DNA of 39,081 bases, taken from JBCDCB01 sp039182735 (GTDB lineage Bacteria; Planctomycetota; Phycisphaerae; Phycisphaerales; UBA1924). The stretch spans positions 1 to 39,081 of the forward strand of contig JBCDCB010000032.1 of NCBI GenBank assembly GCA_039182735.1. The letters are read 5' to 3'. The translations under genes were made by a program, and so were the position numbers. The notes under the pieces were generated by a model, which worked only from the letters and a program-made list of their open reading frames with translations, was not told the DNA's origin and did no database searches. Positions 15,079 through 22,796 of the stretch are shown piece by piece; the stretch's first letter is position 1, and the number at the start of each line of letters is the position of its first letter.

Positions 15079-16008
15079 TCAGTCGTACATGTGGAACGTG
15101 GTCGGCAGCGACGCCGTGCGCAACTGAATCGTCGTCTCCAGGCGGAAGTTCGACTGCGTGCGGTGACGCTCGGCGAAGAAGAAGTGCAGCGTGTTGCGTG
15201 GGCCCTCTTCCACGAAGTCGAGCTCGTCAAGATTGACGTTCTGCTCGAGCGCGCCGTGCACGCCACCGATGTCGATCACCATGCGACCGTTGATAAAGAC
15301 GAAGACGTCGTCGTCGCCGCGGAACTTGAAGGTCTGCCCCGTTCCAGGCTCGTAGGTGAAGGTGGTGGCGAGCTCATAGGTGAAGTGGAAGTTCTTGTCG
15401 TTGCCGGCGGAGTTCCCGAAAAGACGCCCGTTGATCGGGAAGAATCCGCCCTTGCCGCTGAAGTTCTCGTCGTGGCGGTCGTCGAAGACGTAGAGGTTAC
15501 TGCCGGACTGGCGTTTGAGCGTGATGTCCTGCGTGGAGGCCATGTTGACGCCGGGGACGTTGCGGAACCACTGCGCGAACGACTGGGCCGAGGTGATGCC
15601 CCCGCTGTCGCTCTTGCCGCGCCTTCCTTCGGCCCCGCCGGTCTCAGCGTTCCACAGGCTCGGGTGGATCGGGCGACCGTCCGGGTCCTTCCACTGCGCG
15701 GCGACCTTGTAGCCCCCGCCGTCGAAGACGGGCTTGTCGTCCTCGTCGAGTTCCATCGCGACGTTGCCCATGTAGTGCCCGAACCCGGAGTTCGGACGAC
15801 GCTCGAAGTCGGGGTGCCCGCCGCTGGCGCTGCGCTCCTGGAAGTCGCGGACCGTCCCGCTGAGCACGATCGTCTCGGGCAGGGCGGCGTACGGATCGGA
15901 GTTTGCCGTCGCGGCGGGACCCGACATCACGGCGAGCACACCCGCCGCGGAAATGAGCCCGGCGGCCGTCAAGAGTCCTGCGCCTCGCTTGGTCTGCTTC
16001 ATCGACAT
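15079..16008 (-). CDS. Secreted fibro-slime domain protein
   Basis: The 309-residue protein has an export signal (residues ~8-36). It then matches the fibro-slime domain: RDFQERSASGGHPDFE near the start, WFRNVPGVNMA, GGFFPINGRLFGN, HFTYELATTFTYEPG, RGDDDVFVFINGRMVIDIGG and FFAERHRTQSNFRLETT. In other bacteria and in slime moulds this domain occurs in extracellular matrix and adhesion proteins and is related to PA14-like sugar-binding folds. The ATG at 16008 is preceded by GAAGGAGG. The domain fills nearly the whole mature protein. It is flanked by unrelated genes and looks monocistronic. Carbohydrate binding at the surface is inferred from the family. Confidence 0.85.
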   Translation of the reverse strand: MSMKQTKRGAGLLTAAGLISAAGVLAVMSGPAATANSDPYAALPETIVLSGTVRDFQERSASGGHPDFERRPNSGFGHYMGNVAMELDEDDKPVFDGGGYKVAAQWKDPDGRPIHPSLWNAETGGAEGRRGKSDSGGITSAQSFAQWFRNVPGVNMASTQDITLKRQSGSNLYVFDDRHDENFSGKGGFFPINGRLFGNSAGNDKNFHFTYELATTFTYEPGTGQTFKFRGDDDVFVFINGRMVIDIGGVHGALEQNVNLDELDFVEEGPRNTLHFFFAERHRTQSNFRLETTIQLRTASLPTTFHMYD

Positions 16009-16258
16009 TCGCTGCCTCCTTCGTTGGGCGGCGTGCCGGCGATGCGCCTTGCCGCTCACGGGTTCTGGTTCACGATCCATCCACCACTAGGCTCCAATCC
16101 CCCCGCTCCCGCACCAAGCCCGCTGTTCCAACGACGCGGTTGTGCATTCCGCTTGCGACACCTCGCCCGATCGCGACGCCGGGTTGTGCGGAGGATGGCC
16201 CGCGGGCGTCGATAAACTCGGACGTCAACACCGTCACCCACACGGAGGAACACGGGCG

Positions 16259-17575
16259 ATGGACGCATTCGTCATCGAGGGCGGTCACCGGCTCTCCGGG
16301 AACCTGCGCGTCAACGGATCCAAGAACGCGTCGCTGCCGCTCATGGCGGCCGCGCTGCTCACCGACCAGCCCGTCGAGCTCCGCGGCGTCCCGCGCCTCG
16401 CGGACATCGCGAACATGCAACGTCTGCTCGAGCGACTCGGCTGTGCTGCGCCGCGCGACGATCGCACCGGTGCCCTCTCGCTCCACACCACCGACGCATC
16501 GGGCGACGCCGCGCCCTACGACATCGTGCGCACGATGCGCGCCAGCGTCTGCGTGCTGGGCCCGCTGCTCGCGCGGCGCGGGCGCGCCCGTGTTGCGATG
16601 CCCGGCGGCTGCGCGATCGGGGACCGCCCTATCGACCTACACCTCCGCGGGCTCGAGGCCCTCGGCGCGCGCATCACGCTCGACTCGGGCGACGTCATCG
16701 CCGAGGTCCCGCCGAGCGGGCGCCTCCGCGGCGCGACGATGTTCCTGGGCGGGCCATCGGGCCCGACGGTGCTCGGCACCGCGAACGTGATGTCCGCCGC
16801 CGCGCTTGCCGAGGGCGTCACGGTGATCGAGTCCGCCGCGTGCGAGCCGGAAGTCGTGGACCTCGCGCGACTGCTCAACGCGATGGGCGCGTCGGTCCGA
16901 GGCGCGGGCACGCCGCGTATCGTGATCGAGGGCGTCGAATCACTCGGCGGCGCTTCGCACGAGGTCATCCCGGACCGCATCGAGGCGGGCACGTTCCTCG
17001 TCATGAGCGCCATCACGAACAGCGGGCTCGTCGTCGAGAACGTGCCGCTCGACGCGCTGATGGCCGCGAGCGACACGCTTGCGCGCGCCGGCGTCGAGGT
17101 GCGCCCGATCGACGCGAGCGATCCCATGCGCGCGTCGGTCGAAGTCATTTCCGACCGCGTGCTCCGCCCCGTGCAGATCACGACGCAGCCGCACCCGGGC
17201 TTCCCGACCGACCTGCAGGCGCAGTTCATGGCGCTGCTCGCGATCGCGGACGGGAACAGCGTGATCACCGAACGCATCTATCCCCAGCGGTTCCTGCACG
17301 TCGCCGAGCTCACGCGCATGGGCGCATCGATCATGCGCCAGGGGCCCACCGCGATCGTGAGCGGTGTGCGCGAGCTCGTCGGCGCACCCGTCATGGCGAG
17401 CGACCTGCGCGCCTCGGCGTCGCTGGTGCTCGCCGCCCTCGCCGCCCGCGGCACAACGACCATCCGGCGTGTCTACCACCTCGACCGCGGCTACGAACGA
17501 CTCGAAGAGCGGCTCGGCGCGCTCGGCGCGAAGATCACGCGCGTGGACGACCGAGAGATCGACCAGGCGGCGTAA
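16259..17575 (+). CDS. murA: UDP-N-acetylglucosamine 1-carboxyvinyltransferase
   Basis: MurA transfers enolpyruvate from PEP to UDP-GlcNAc, the first committed step of peptidoglycan synthesis. The 438-residue product shows the LRVNGSKNASLPLMAA start (Lys22, Asn23), RTMRASVCVLGPLLAR, the active loop MPGGCAIGDRP with the catalytic cysteine (Cys118; the fosfomycin target), and the C-terminal PQRFLHVAELTRMGA and RASASLVLAALAA blocks. The ATG at 16259 follows GGAGGA. In-frame codons upstream to 16142 are not needed for the family N-terminus. The gene is convergent with ptsH. Its presence supports a peptidoglycan wall, in line with current views of planctomycetes. Confidence 0.95.
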   Translation: MDAFVIEGGHRLSGNLRVNGSKNASLPLMAAALLTDQPVELRGVPRLADIANMQRLLERLGCAAPRDDRTGALSLHTTDASGDAAPYDIVRTMRASVCVLGPLLARRGRARVAMPGGCAIGDRPIDLHLRGLEALGARITLDSGDVIAEVPPSGRLRGATMFLGGPSGPTVLGTANVMSAAALAEGVTVIESAACEPEVVDLARLLNAMGASVRGAGTPRIVIEGVESLGGASHEVIPDRIEAGTFLVMSAITNSGLVVENVPLDALMAASDTLARAGVEVRPIDASDPMRASVEVISDRVLRPVQITTQPHPGFPTDLQAQFMALLAIADGNSVITERIYPQRFLHVAELTRMGASIMRQGPTAIVSGVRELVGAPVMASDLRASASLVLAALAARGTTTIRRVYHLDRGYERLEERLGALGAKITRVDDREIDQAA

Positions 17576-17588
17576 CGCCCGGCACCGT

Positions 17589-17870
17589 TCACTCTTCGCC
17601 GAAGCCAGACTCGACAAGCTCGACGAGCGCCTTGCACGCGTCGCCCGCGTCGGCACCCTCTGCCAAAATCTCGAGCTCGGTGCCCGTGGTCGCCGCGAGC
17701 ATCATCACCTGCATGATCGACTTGCCGTCAACGGACTCGTCCGAGTCCTTGCGTTTGACGGAGATGGTCGAGGCGAAGCCGGCGGCGACGTCCACGAACG
17801 CCATCGCGGGCCGGGCGTGCAGCCCGAGCCGGTTCCGGATCGTCACGGTGACGCGTTCGCTGCTGCTCAA
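17589..17870 (-). CDS. ptsH: HPr phosphocarrier protein
   Basis: The 93-residue protein has the HPr hallmarks: NRLGLHARPA with the phosphoryl-accepting His18, VDGKSIMQVMMLAA with Ser51 at the position phosphorylated by HPr kinase, and the DACKALVELVES C-terminal helix. The start appears to be TTG (17868-17870), 18 bases after the ptsN stop; a GTG inside the first strand is the alternative. It probably receives phosphate from enzyme I (not in this window) and passes it to the EIIA encoded upstream. No sugar permease genes are present, so a regulatory phosphotransfer chain is more likely than sugar uptake. Confidence 0.9.
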   Translation of the reverse strand: MSSSERVTVTIRNRLGLHARPAMAFVDVAAGFASTISVKRKDSDESVDGKSIMQVMMLAATTGTELEILAEGADAGDACKALVELVESGFGEE

Positions 17871-17888
17871 CTCGTGCCCCGCGGCGCT

Positions 17889-18362
17889 TCAGGCGCCCTG
17901 CTGCGCGTCGGCGTCCTCGAGGACCTGCCAGACTTCTTCGACCGTCGTCGCCTGCCGAAGGAACCGACGGAACCAGTCCTGCGAGAGGTTTTTGAAGATG
18001 ATCTCCATCGCGCGGAGGTGGTCTTCGGGCTTGCCGCTGGGGCTGAGCAGCAGGAAGACGGTGTAGACCGGCTGCTTGTCGAGGGCGTTGAACTCGACGC
18101 CCCCCTCGCTGACGCCCAACGCCGCGACCATCGAGGTCACCTGCTCGCTCTTGACGTGCGGGACCGCGACGCCCTTGCCGAAGCCCGTTGACCCCTTGGT
18201 CTCGCGCTCGATGACGGCGCTGACGAGCGCGTCGCGCTGGCCCTCTTCGGCGAGCCCGGCATCGACGAGCGCCCCGACGAGCTCGCGCACCACCTCGTCA
18301 CGCTCCCCGCTCTGCAGGCGAGGCACGATCGCTTCGCGATGCACGATGTCACACAGCTTCAT
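17889..18362 (-). CDS. ptsN: PtsN-like EIIA (fructose/nitrogen-type) regulatory protein
   Basis: The 157-residue single-domain protein matches EIIA of the fructose/mannitol/Ntr type: a helical N-terminus, ETKGSTGFGKGVAVPHVK with the phosphorylated His69, VYTVFLLLSPSGKPEDHL, and a C-terminal helix. It lacks EIIB or EIIC domains. Placement between hpf and ptsH resembles the rpoN-hpf-ptsN region of proteobacteria, where EIIA-Ntr regulates potassium, nitrogen and stress functions rather than carrying sugar. Genes are spaced 18-30 bases apart on one strand, suggesting an operon. Targets in this organism are unknown. Confidence 0.88.
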   Translation of the reverse strand: MKLCDIVHREAIVPRLQSGERDEVVRELVGALVDAGLAEEGQRDALVSAVIERETKGSTGFGKGVAVPHVKSEQVTSMVAALGVSEGGVEFNALDKQPVYTVFLLLSPSGKPEDHLRAMEIIFKNLSQDWFRRFLRQATTVEEVWQVLEDADAQQGA

Positions 18363-18392
18363 CCTTGATGCACCCCTGGAATGGACCGCCGA

Positions 18393-18689
18393 TCAGCGGT
18401 GGGCCTTGAGTCGTTCCTTGAAGTCCTTGAGCTGGCGGGTCATCTTCTCGACCGCCTCGTCGATACACGCGTAGATGTCATCGCCTTCTTCGTGCGACAC
18501 GAACGTCTCGTGCTTCACGACATCCACCCGCACTTCCGCGAAGAAGCGTCCCTCTTTCGGGCTCTCGAGCACGGACTCGATCGACTGCACGCCATTGAAG
18601 AACTTCGGAAGCTTCTCGCACTTCGTCGTGGCGTACTGCTTGATCGCGTCGGTCAGGTCCATGTTCCTCGCGCTGACATCGATACGCAT
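18393..18689 (-). CDS. hpf: Ribosome hibernation promoting factor (short form)
   Basis: The 98-residue product begins MRIDVSARNMDLTDAIKQYA, the standard start of the HPF/RaiA (YfiA) family, with a central strand FFAEVRVDVVKHE and a final helix DDIYACIDEAVEKMTRQLK. These proteins bind the 30S decoding centre and silence ribosomes in stationary phase. The length corresponds to the short form, without the dimerisation domain of long HPF, so 100S formation would need another factor. The ATG at 18687-18689 is used; the longer frame to 18755 has no family similarity. It is followed by ptsN, and DUF502 precedes it by 55 bases. Confidence 0.9.
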   Translation of the reverse strand: MRIDVSARNMDLTDAIKQYATTKCEKLPKFFNGVQSIESVLESPKEGRFFAEVRVDVVKHETFVSHEEGDDIYACIDEAVEKMTRQLKDFKERLKAHR

Positions 18690-18744
18690 TCGCGGGGCTC
18701 CGATCCTCGCCCGGCGTGCGTCGGACGACCCGACGCCGCGGCCA

Positions 18745-19668
18745 TCAGGCGTCACGCTCAGTGTACCCGGTCCCCCGCGGTGCGTCGGACGTCGGCTCCG
18801 CCTCGGGCAGTTCGACGGCGTCGATCCCGGCGGCGCTGGGGCTCTGGTGTTCGGGCACGAGCACGCCGCCGCTCACCACGAACCGCAGCGCCTCATCCAA
18901 TGAAATCGGGAGTTCCACGACGTCATCTTTGCGCACGTTGAGCGTGTATCCCGTGAAGGGCGTGGGGCTCGATGGGATGAAGACCGTCACGCACTCGCTG
19001 CCGACGACGCTGTTGATCGCGCGCATCGATTCGCCCGTCATCAGCCCGATGGTCCAGATTCCGACGCGCGGATACTCGACGAGCACCACGCGGTTCGACG
19101 GCAGCGCCGTGCGTTTCTCTTCCGGGCTCAGCAGGAAGTCGGTGATCTGCTTCACGCTCGGGTACAACTGCTTGATCACCGGGATGCGCGTGAAGAACGC
19201 TTCCAGTTTCTGGTAGATCCGGCGCCCGATGAGATTCCCCAGCAGCACGCCCGCGAGGTACACCAACACGATCGCGACGAAGAACCCGATCCCCTCGAGA
19301 TACCAGTGGTCTTTCCAATAATCGGCCAGCGCGTCGGCACGCATCTGACGCACGAGCGCCTCGTCCGGGAGTTCGCGGCGTCCCTCACGCTGCCGCTCGG
19401 CGCGCTCCGTGGCCAGTTCCGACTCGGAAATCACGAACCAGCCGGGGAGCGACTCGTCGTTCATCACGCGCGGCACGGTGTAGATCGTCGCCGACCGCAC
19501 ACCCGCGTTCAGCGGGCCCGCGACGTTCTCGCTCAGAAAGGTGTACGCCCAGACCAGGATGCCCAGCGTGACGATCGACGGCAGCAGGATGCCGAGCCCT
19601 CGCAGGAAGAACGTCCGGAAGTCCTCGACGAATGTCTTCCGCTTCTCCGTGCCAGCCTGCTCGTTCAA
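18745..19668 (-). CDS. DUF502 family inner-membrane protein
   Basis: The 307-residue protein has two transmembrane helices (about 24-46 and 126-150), enclosing a ~75-residue charged periplasmic segment. The DUF502 signature follows on the cytoplasmic side: IPVIKQLYPSVKQITDFL, VVLVEYPRVGIWTIGLMTG and VTVFIPSSPTPFTGYTL. Members occur in many bacteria and in plants; the molecular function is not established. An AGGAG-like sequence precedes the ATG. It heads the row DUF502, hpf, ptsN, ptsH. The C-terminal ~40 residues are acidic and proline-rich and probably disordered. Confidence 0.88.
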   Translation of the reverse strand: MNEQAGTEKRKTFVEDFRTFFLRGLGILLPSIVTLGILVWAYTFLSENVAGPLNAGVRSATIYTVPRVMNDESLPGWFVISESELATERAERQREGRRELPDEALVRQMRADALADYWKDHWYLEGIGFFVAIVLVYLAGVLLGNLIGRRIYQKLEAFFTRIPVIKQLYPSVKQITDFLLSPEEKRTALPSNRVVLVEYPRVGIWTIGLMTGESMRAINSVVGSECVTVFIPSSPTPFTGYTLNVRKDDVVELPISLDEALRFVVSGGVLVPEHQSPSAAGIDAVELPEAEPTSDAPRGTGYTERDA

Positions 19669-19716
19669 GGTCCGTCTCCTCCGGTGTCGCGGCAGTGTAC
19701 GCGTTGGGCGCGTTCG

Positions 19717-21153
19717 CTAGTACCCGACGACACCGGATCTTCGCGGCACGAGTTCGACGGTCATCTCGATGTGGCGCGAACCCCGGCGCGCGCGGACGCG
19801 CACGCGCTCGCCCGGCTCGAAGTCGCCCAGCACGCGGTACAGATCGTCGAGCGTTCGGACCTGTCGCCCCTCGACTTCAATGACCACGTCACGCGGACGG
19901 AGTCGTTCGCCGTCGATGGCGCGCGGGCGCTGCTCGCCGAACCGCACCGCACCGATCTGGACCCCATCACCAGCGCCGGGCTCGATCGGCACCCCGAGCG
20001 ATGCCGACCCCGGGCGATCCATCTCCGCGACCTCCGGCAGGTCCGCGAGCCACGCGCGGTACTCGCGAAAGACCTCGTCAAGCGATTGCCCAAAGGCCGT
20101 TTCGATCGCGTTCGCGCCGCTGGGGTCGTCGTCAAACCCTCGCGTGTACGCGGCGTACCAGCCCGGCAGCTTGCCGCGATCGTGCAGGAAGAGCATCACC
20201 GCACGCGCCTCGGCGTACGAGCGCCGTCCACGCCGCAGCGTGAAGTCTTCCTGTTCCATCGCGAACAGGCGCGACCACGGCGTGAGACGGTTCATCTCGC
20301 TCAGCCGCTTCGCGATGTTCGTCCGCCACGACGCGACCGGCACGAGCGAACCGTCCGCTCCCTCCTCCACGTCTTCGACAACCGATGCGAGCCCCTCCTG
20401 GATCCAGATCGGGTGGACCTGACCGATGCGGTTCATGTGCCGCCAGTGGAAGAGGTGGAACACCTCGTGGCGCAGGCTGGGCCCGATGTCGCGCGTGATG
20501 AGCCGCCTGCGATCGCGGTCGTAGAGCCCACCGACCGTTCCGCCACCGACGAACCGCGCGAAGTCGCCCTGCGACGGCAGGACGATCATCGCCCACGGAT
20601 CGGGGCGCTCGGCATCCACCTCGGCGATCGGCACGAACAACCGCGCCCACGCTTCAACCAGCGCGACCTGTGCGCGCGCGTCCTCGAACGAGTCCGGGGG
20701 CAGCGCGCTGGCGTAGTCAACGCGGCGTGACGCGTCCGTTTCGAACGAATAGCCATCGCGGAACGTCGCACGAAGTGACGCCCGATTCGCGGTGCCGCGC
20801 GCGTCGAGCACCGCGCGCCACTGCTGCACAATCGCGCGGTACTTCCTGTGCGCACGGATCGGTTCGAGATGCGCGTCGCGTTCCATGTGGAACAGGTCCA
20901 CGAATCCGACGCCGAAGGCATCGAGCAGGGCCTCGACCGAGGCTTCGGTCTCGCCGCACTGCGCGTGCGCGCACGCGAGGTTGTAGAGGAGGAAGGCGTT
21001 GTGCGGTTCTCGTGCGCGCGCGTCGAGCAGCCCGTCACGGGCACGCTCGAACTCGCCCCGCTCGAAGAGCTGCGCGACCCGCTCCGGCGGCAGCGCCCAC
21101 GCGGATCCGGCGCAGAGCACCGCCGCGCACAAGATGAGCATGGAACGTCGCAT
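19717..21153 (-). CDS. Exported TPR / HEXXH metallopeptidase-like / PDZ protein
   Basis: The 478-residue protein has a signal peptide (to about residue 20), then a TPR-like helical region (ERVAQLFERGEFERARDGLL and LLYNLACAHAQCGETEASVE, about 24-80). A central gluzincin-type domain has RHEVFHLFHW (His229, Glu230, His233) and IQEGLASVVED with Glu253 as probable third zinc ligand. A C-terminal PDZ-like domain starts around residue 385 (ASLGVPIEPG, RPRDVVIEVEGRQVRTLDDL). The layout resembles DUF1570-type planctomycete peptidases. It would act in the periplasm, with the PDZ part selecting C-termini. The substrate is unknown. It lies 12 bases downstream of purN on the same strand. Confidence 0.78.
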   Translation of the reverse strand: MRRSMLILCAAVLCAGSAWALPPERVAQLFERGEFERARDGLLDARAREPHNAFLLYNLACAHAQCGETEASVEALLDAFGVGFVDLFHMERDAHLEPIRAHRKYRAIVQQWRAVLDARGTANRASLRATFRDGYSFETDASRRVDYASALPPDSFEDARAQVALVEAWARLFVPIAEVDAERPDPWAMIVLPSQGDFARFVGGGTVGGLYDRDRRRLITRDIGPSLRHEVFHLFHWRHMNRIGQVHPIWIQEGLASVVEDVEEGADGSLVPVASWRTNIAKRLSEMNRLTPWSRLFAMEQEDFTLRRGRRSYAEARAVMLFLHDRGKLPGWYAAYTRGFDDDPSGANAIETAFGQSLDEVFREYRAWLADLPEVAEMDRPGSASLGVPIEPGAGDGVQIGAVRFGEQRPRAIDGERLRPRDVVIEVEGRQVRTLDDLYRVLGDFEPGERVRVRARRGSRHIEMTVELVPRRSGVVGY

Positions 21154-21165
21154 CGCGTACAGACT

Positions 21166-21780
21166 TTATTCGAAGCGGACACGCCCGCCCTCGACACGCC
21201 ACCCGCCCGCGAAAAGCAGCGAAAGCGCCTCGGGATAGGCTCGTTTCTCGAGCTTGAAGACGCGGGCACCGAGAGACGTCGGCGTGTCGCCCGCGAGCAC
21301 GTCGCACATCCGCTGCAGCACGATGGGACCGGTGTCGTAGCGCTCGTCGCAGAGGTGCACGGTGCAGCCTGTCCGGGTCTCGCCGGCTTCGAGCACCGCG
21401 CGATGAACGCGGTCTCCGAACATGCCCTTTCCGCCGTGCGCCGGAAGCAGTGCAGGGTGGATGTTCACGACACGGTGCTCAAACGCGGGCGGGATGCCGA
21501 GCCTGCGGAGGTACCCCGCGAGCACGCCCCACGCCACGCCGCATGACGTCAGCAGATCGTGCACACGCGGCGCTTCGAGATCGCCCGGGATCACGCGCGT
21601 TTCGATGGTCGCCTCGCGCGCGACCTCTGTGCCGCGGCATTCGCGTGAGGCGACGACAAGCCGGATATCGGCGTCGAGCGAGCGGCCCTCGGGCCCCTGG
21701 CCTCGCGCGCACGCGAGCAGGTTCTCCAGCGTGCGCCCGCCCCCGGAGAGGAAGACCGCGATCGGTGTGCGCACCGTCAC
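21166..21780 (-). CDS. purN: Phosphoribosylglycinamide formyltransferase
   Basis: PurN transfers a formyl group from 10-formyl-tetrahydrofolate to GAR in purine synthesis. The 204-residue product has the N-terminal SGGGRTLENLL loop (commonly SGxGSNLQ), VVNIHPALLP with Asn106 and His108, and CDERYDTGPIVLQ with Asp149 in the place of the catalytic aspartate. The first glycine-rich loop is less conserved than usual. The start is a GTG whose last bases form GTGA with the stop of the STAS gene, so the two are translationally coupled. No other purine gene is adjacent. The family is secure. Confidence 0.88.
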   Translation of the reverse strand: MTVRTPIAVFLSGGGRTLENLLACARGQGPEGRSLDADIRLVVASRECRGTEVAREATIETRVIPGDLEAPRVHDLLTSCGVAWGVLAGYLRRLGIPPAFEHRVVNIHPALLPAHGGKGMFGDRVHRAVLEAGETRTGCTVHLCDERYDTGPIVLQRMCDVLAGDTPTSLGARVFKLEKRAYPEALSLLFAGGWRVEGGRVRFE

Positions 21781-22124
21781 GTGGCCTTGCGCAGCGCGGT
21801 CGCCTCGTCGGCGACGATCGTGAGGAGCTTATCGAGCTTGGTCACTTTCATAAGGCTGCGCAGATCTTTGCTGAGCGCGAACATGACCATCTTGCTCTTG
21901 CTCGCCTTGGACTGGTTGTAGAGCGTGATGAACATGCTCAGCCCGATCGAGCTGACCATCGTGACGTGCGAGAGGTCGAGCACGAAGCCCTTGCCGGGCT
22001 CGCAGGCGCTGGCGAGTTCCTGCCCCAGCACTCCGGCCTCGCGTTCGCCGACCACCGGGCAGCGGAGGCGCGCGATGACGGCGTCGCCGGCCCGCTCGGT
22101 CACGAAGAAGCTCGCGTCGCTCAT
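21777..22124 (-). CDS. STAS-domain protein (anti-sigma factor antagonist-like)
   Basis: The 115-residue protein is a complete single STAS domain. It has an N-terminal strand (ASFFVTERAGDAVIARLR), FVLDLSHVTMVSSIGLSMFI with the phosphorylatable serine position in SSIG, and the closing strand SKMVMFALSKDLRSLMKVTK. It begins at the ATG at 22122-22124; no strong Shine-Dalgarno is seen. Its TGA overlaps the GTG of purN. It probably acts in a partner-switching pathway, but no anti-sigma kinase or PP2C phosphatase is encoded nearby. The pairing with a housekeeping purine gene is unusual and may only reflect compact packing. Confidence 0.83.
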   Translation of the reverse strand: MSDASFFVTERAGDAVIARLRCPVVGEREAGVLGQELASACEPGKGFVLDLSHVTMVSSIGLSMFITLYNQSKASKSKMVMFALSKDLRSLMKVTKLDKLLTIVADEATALRKAT

Positions 22125-22183
22125 GTGCAGAAGATAGCAGCGTGCGTCGCGGCGCGCCTGCGCGGATGGCCTACTCTTCGGGT

Positions 22184-22780
22184 ATGCACGACGCACCAGA
22201 CACGGCGACGATCGGCTCGCTGCCTGCCCCGCCGCAACGAGACGGCGTCGTCGGGCTCCCGCGCGACGAGGTCCTCGCCCGCTACGAGTCGGGCGTGACG
22301 CACCTGCCGCGCGAGGTGCTGGAACTGGACGATGCGCTGCTCGACACGTTCTTCCGCGCGGACGCCGGCGTGGGGCGGTGGTCCTGCCGCGTGCTGCTCG
22401 GGCACCTCGCGGACGCCGAACTGGTCTGCACGCTGCGCATGCGTCGCATGGTCGGCGAGGATCACCCCACGCTCCCGAACTGGGACGTCGAGGGTTTCAT
22501 CGACCGCGGGGTGTACGCGCCGATGGGCGACGACGCGGCGAACGAGTCCCTCCCGCGACCGCGCCCGGGCGGGCACGTCGCCGTCATCCACACGATGCGC
22601 ATCTGGAACACCGAGTGGCTTCGCGCGCGATCACCGAGCGACTGGGACCGCGTCGGGCTGCACGATCGCTACGGCTCGGTCTCGCTCCGCGAGATGGTCG
22701 GGCACGTGACGTGGCACTTCGAGCATCACGCGTGGTTCCTCGCGAAGAAGATCGATCGGCTGCTCGCGCGCGACGCGTGA
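22184..22780 (+). CDS. DinB-like (YfiT-type) putative metal-dependent hydrolase
   Basis: The 198-residue protein fits the four-helix DinB/YfiT superfamily. It has a first-helix histidine in RVLLGHLADAELVCTLRMRR and a C-terminal HVTWHFEHHAWFL cluster, which together give the three-histidine metal site. The segment DVEGFIDRGVY and TMRIWNTEWL are typical of the DinB_2 group. Related enzymes act in thiol-dependent transferase and detoxification reactions; the substrate here is unknown. The ATG at 22184 lacks a Shine-Dalgarno, but TACTCT lies six bases upstream, suggesting a leaderless message. nadB follows after 16 bases. Confidence 0.8.
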   Translation: MHDAPDTATIGSLPAPPQRDGVVGLPRDEVLARYESGVTHLPREVLELDDALLDTFFRADAGVGRWSCRVLLGHLADAELVCTLRMRRMVGEDHPTLPNWDVEGFIDRGVYAPMGDDAANESLPRPRPGGHVAVIHTMRIWNTEWLRARSPSDWDRVGLHDRYGSVSLREMVGHVTWHFEHHAWFLAKKIDRLLARDA

Positions 22781-22796
22781 GCCAACGGACCGACGC

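Noticed and set aside
15091..16215. A 374-codon plus-strand frame
   Set aside because: It is opposite the fibro-slime gene and has only antisense-type composition.
16009..16258. Search for a small gene or RNA between the fibro-slime and murA genes
   Set aside because: No frame with a ribosome site and no tRNA- or riboswitch-like structure was seen. TAAACT at 16213 is a possible -10, but its only -35 candidate (TTGTGC, 16184) is 23 bases away.
19306..20730. A 474-codon plus-strand frame
   Set aside because: It is opposite the DUF502 and TPR/HEXXH/PDZ genes, whose domains are clear.
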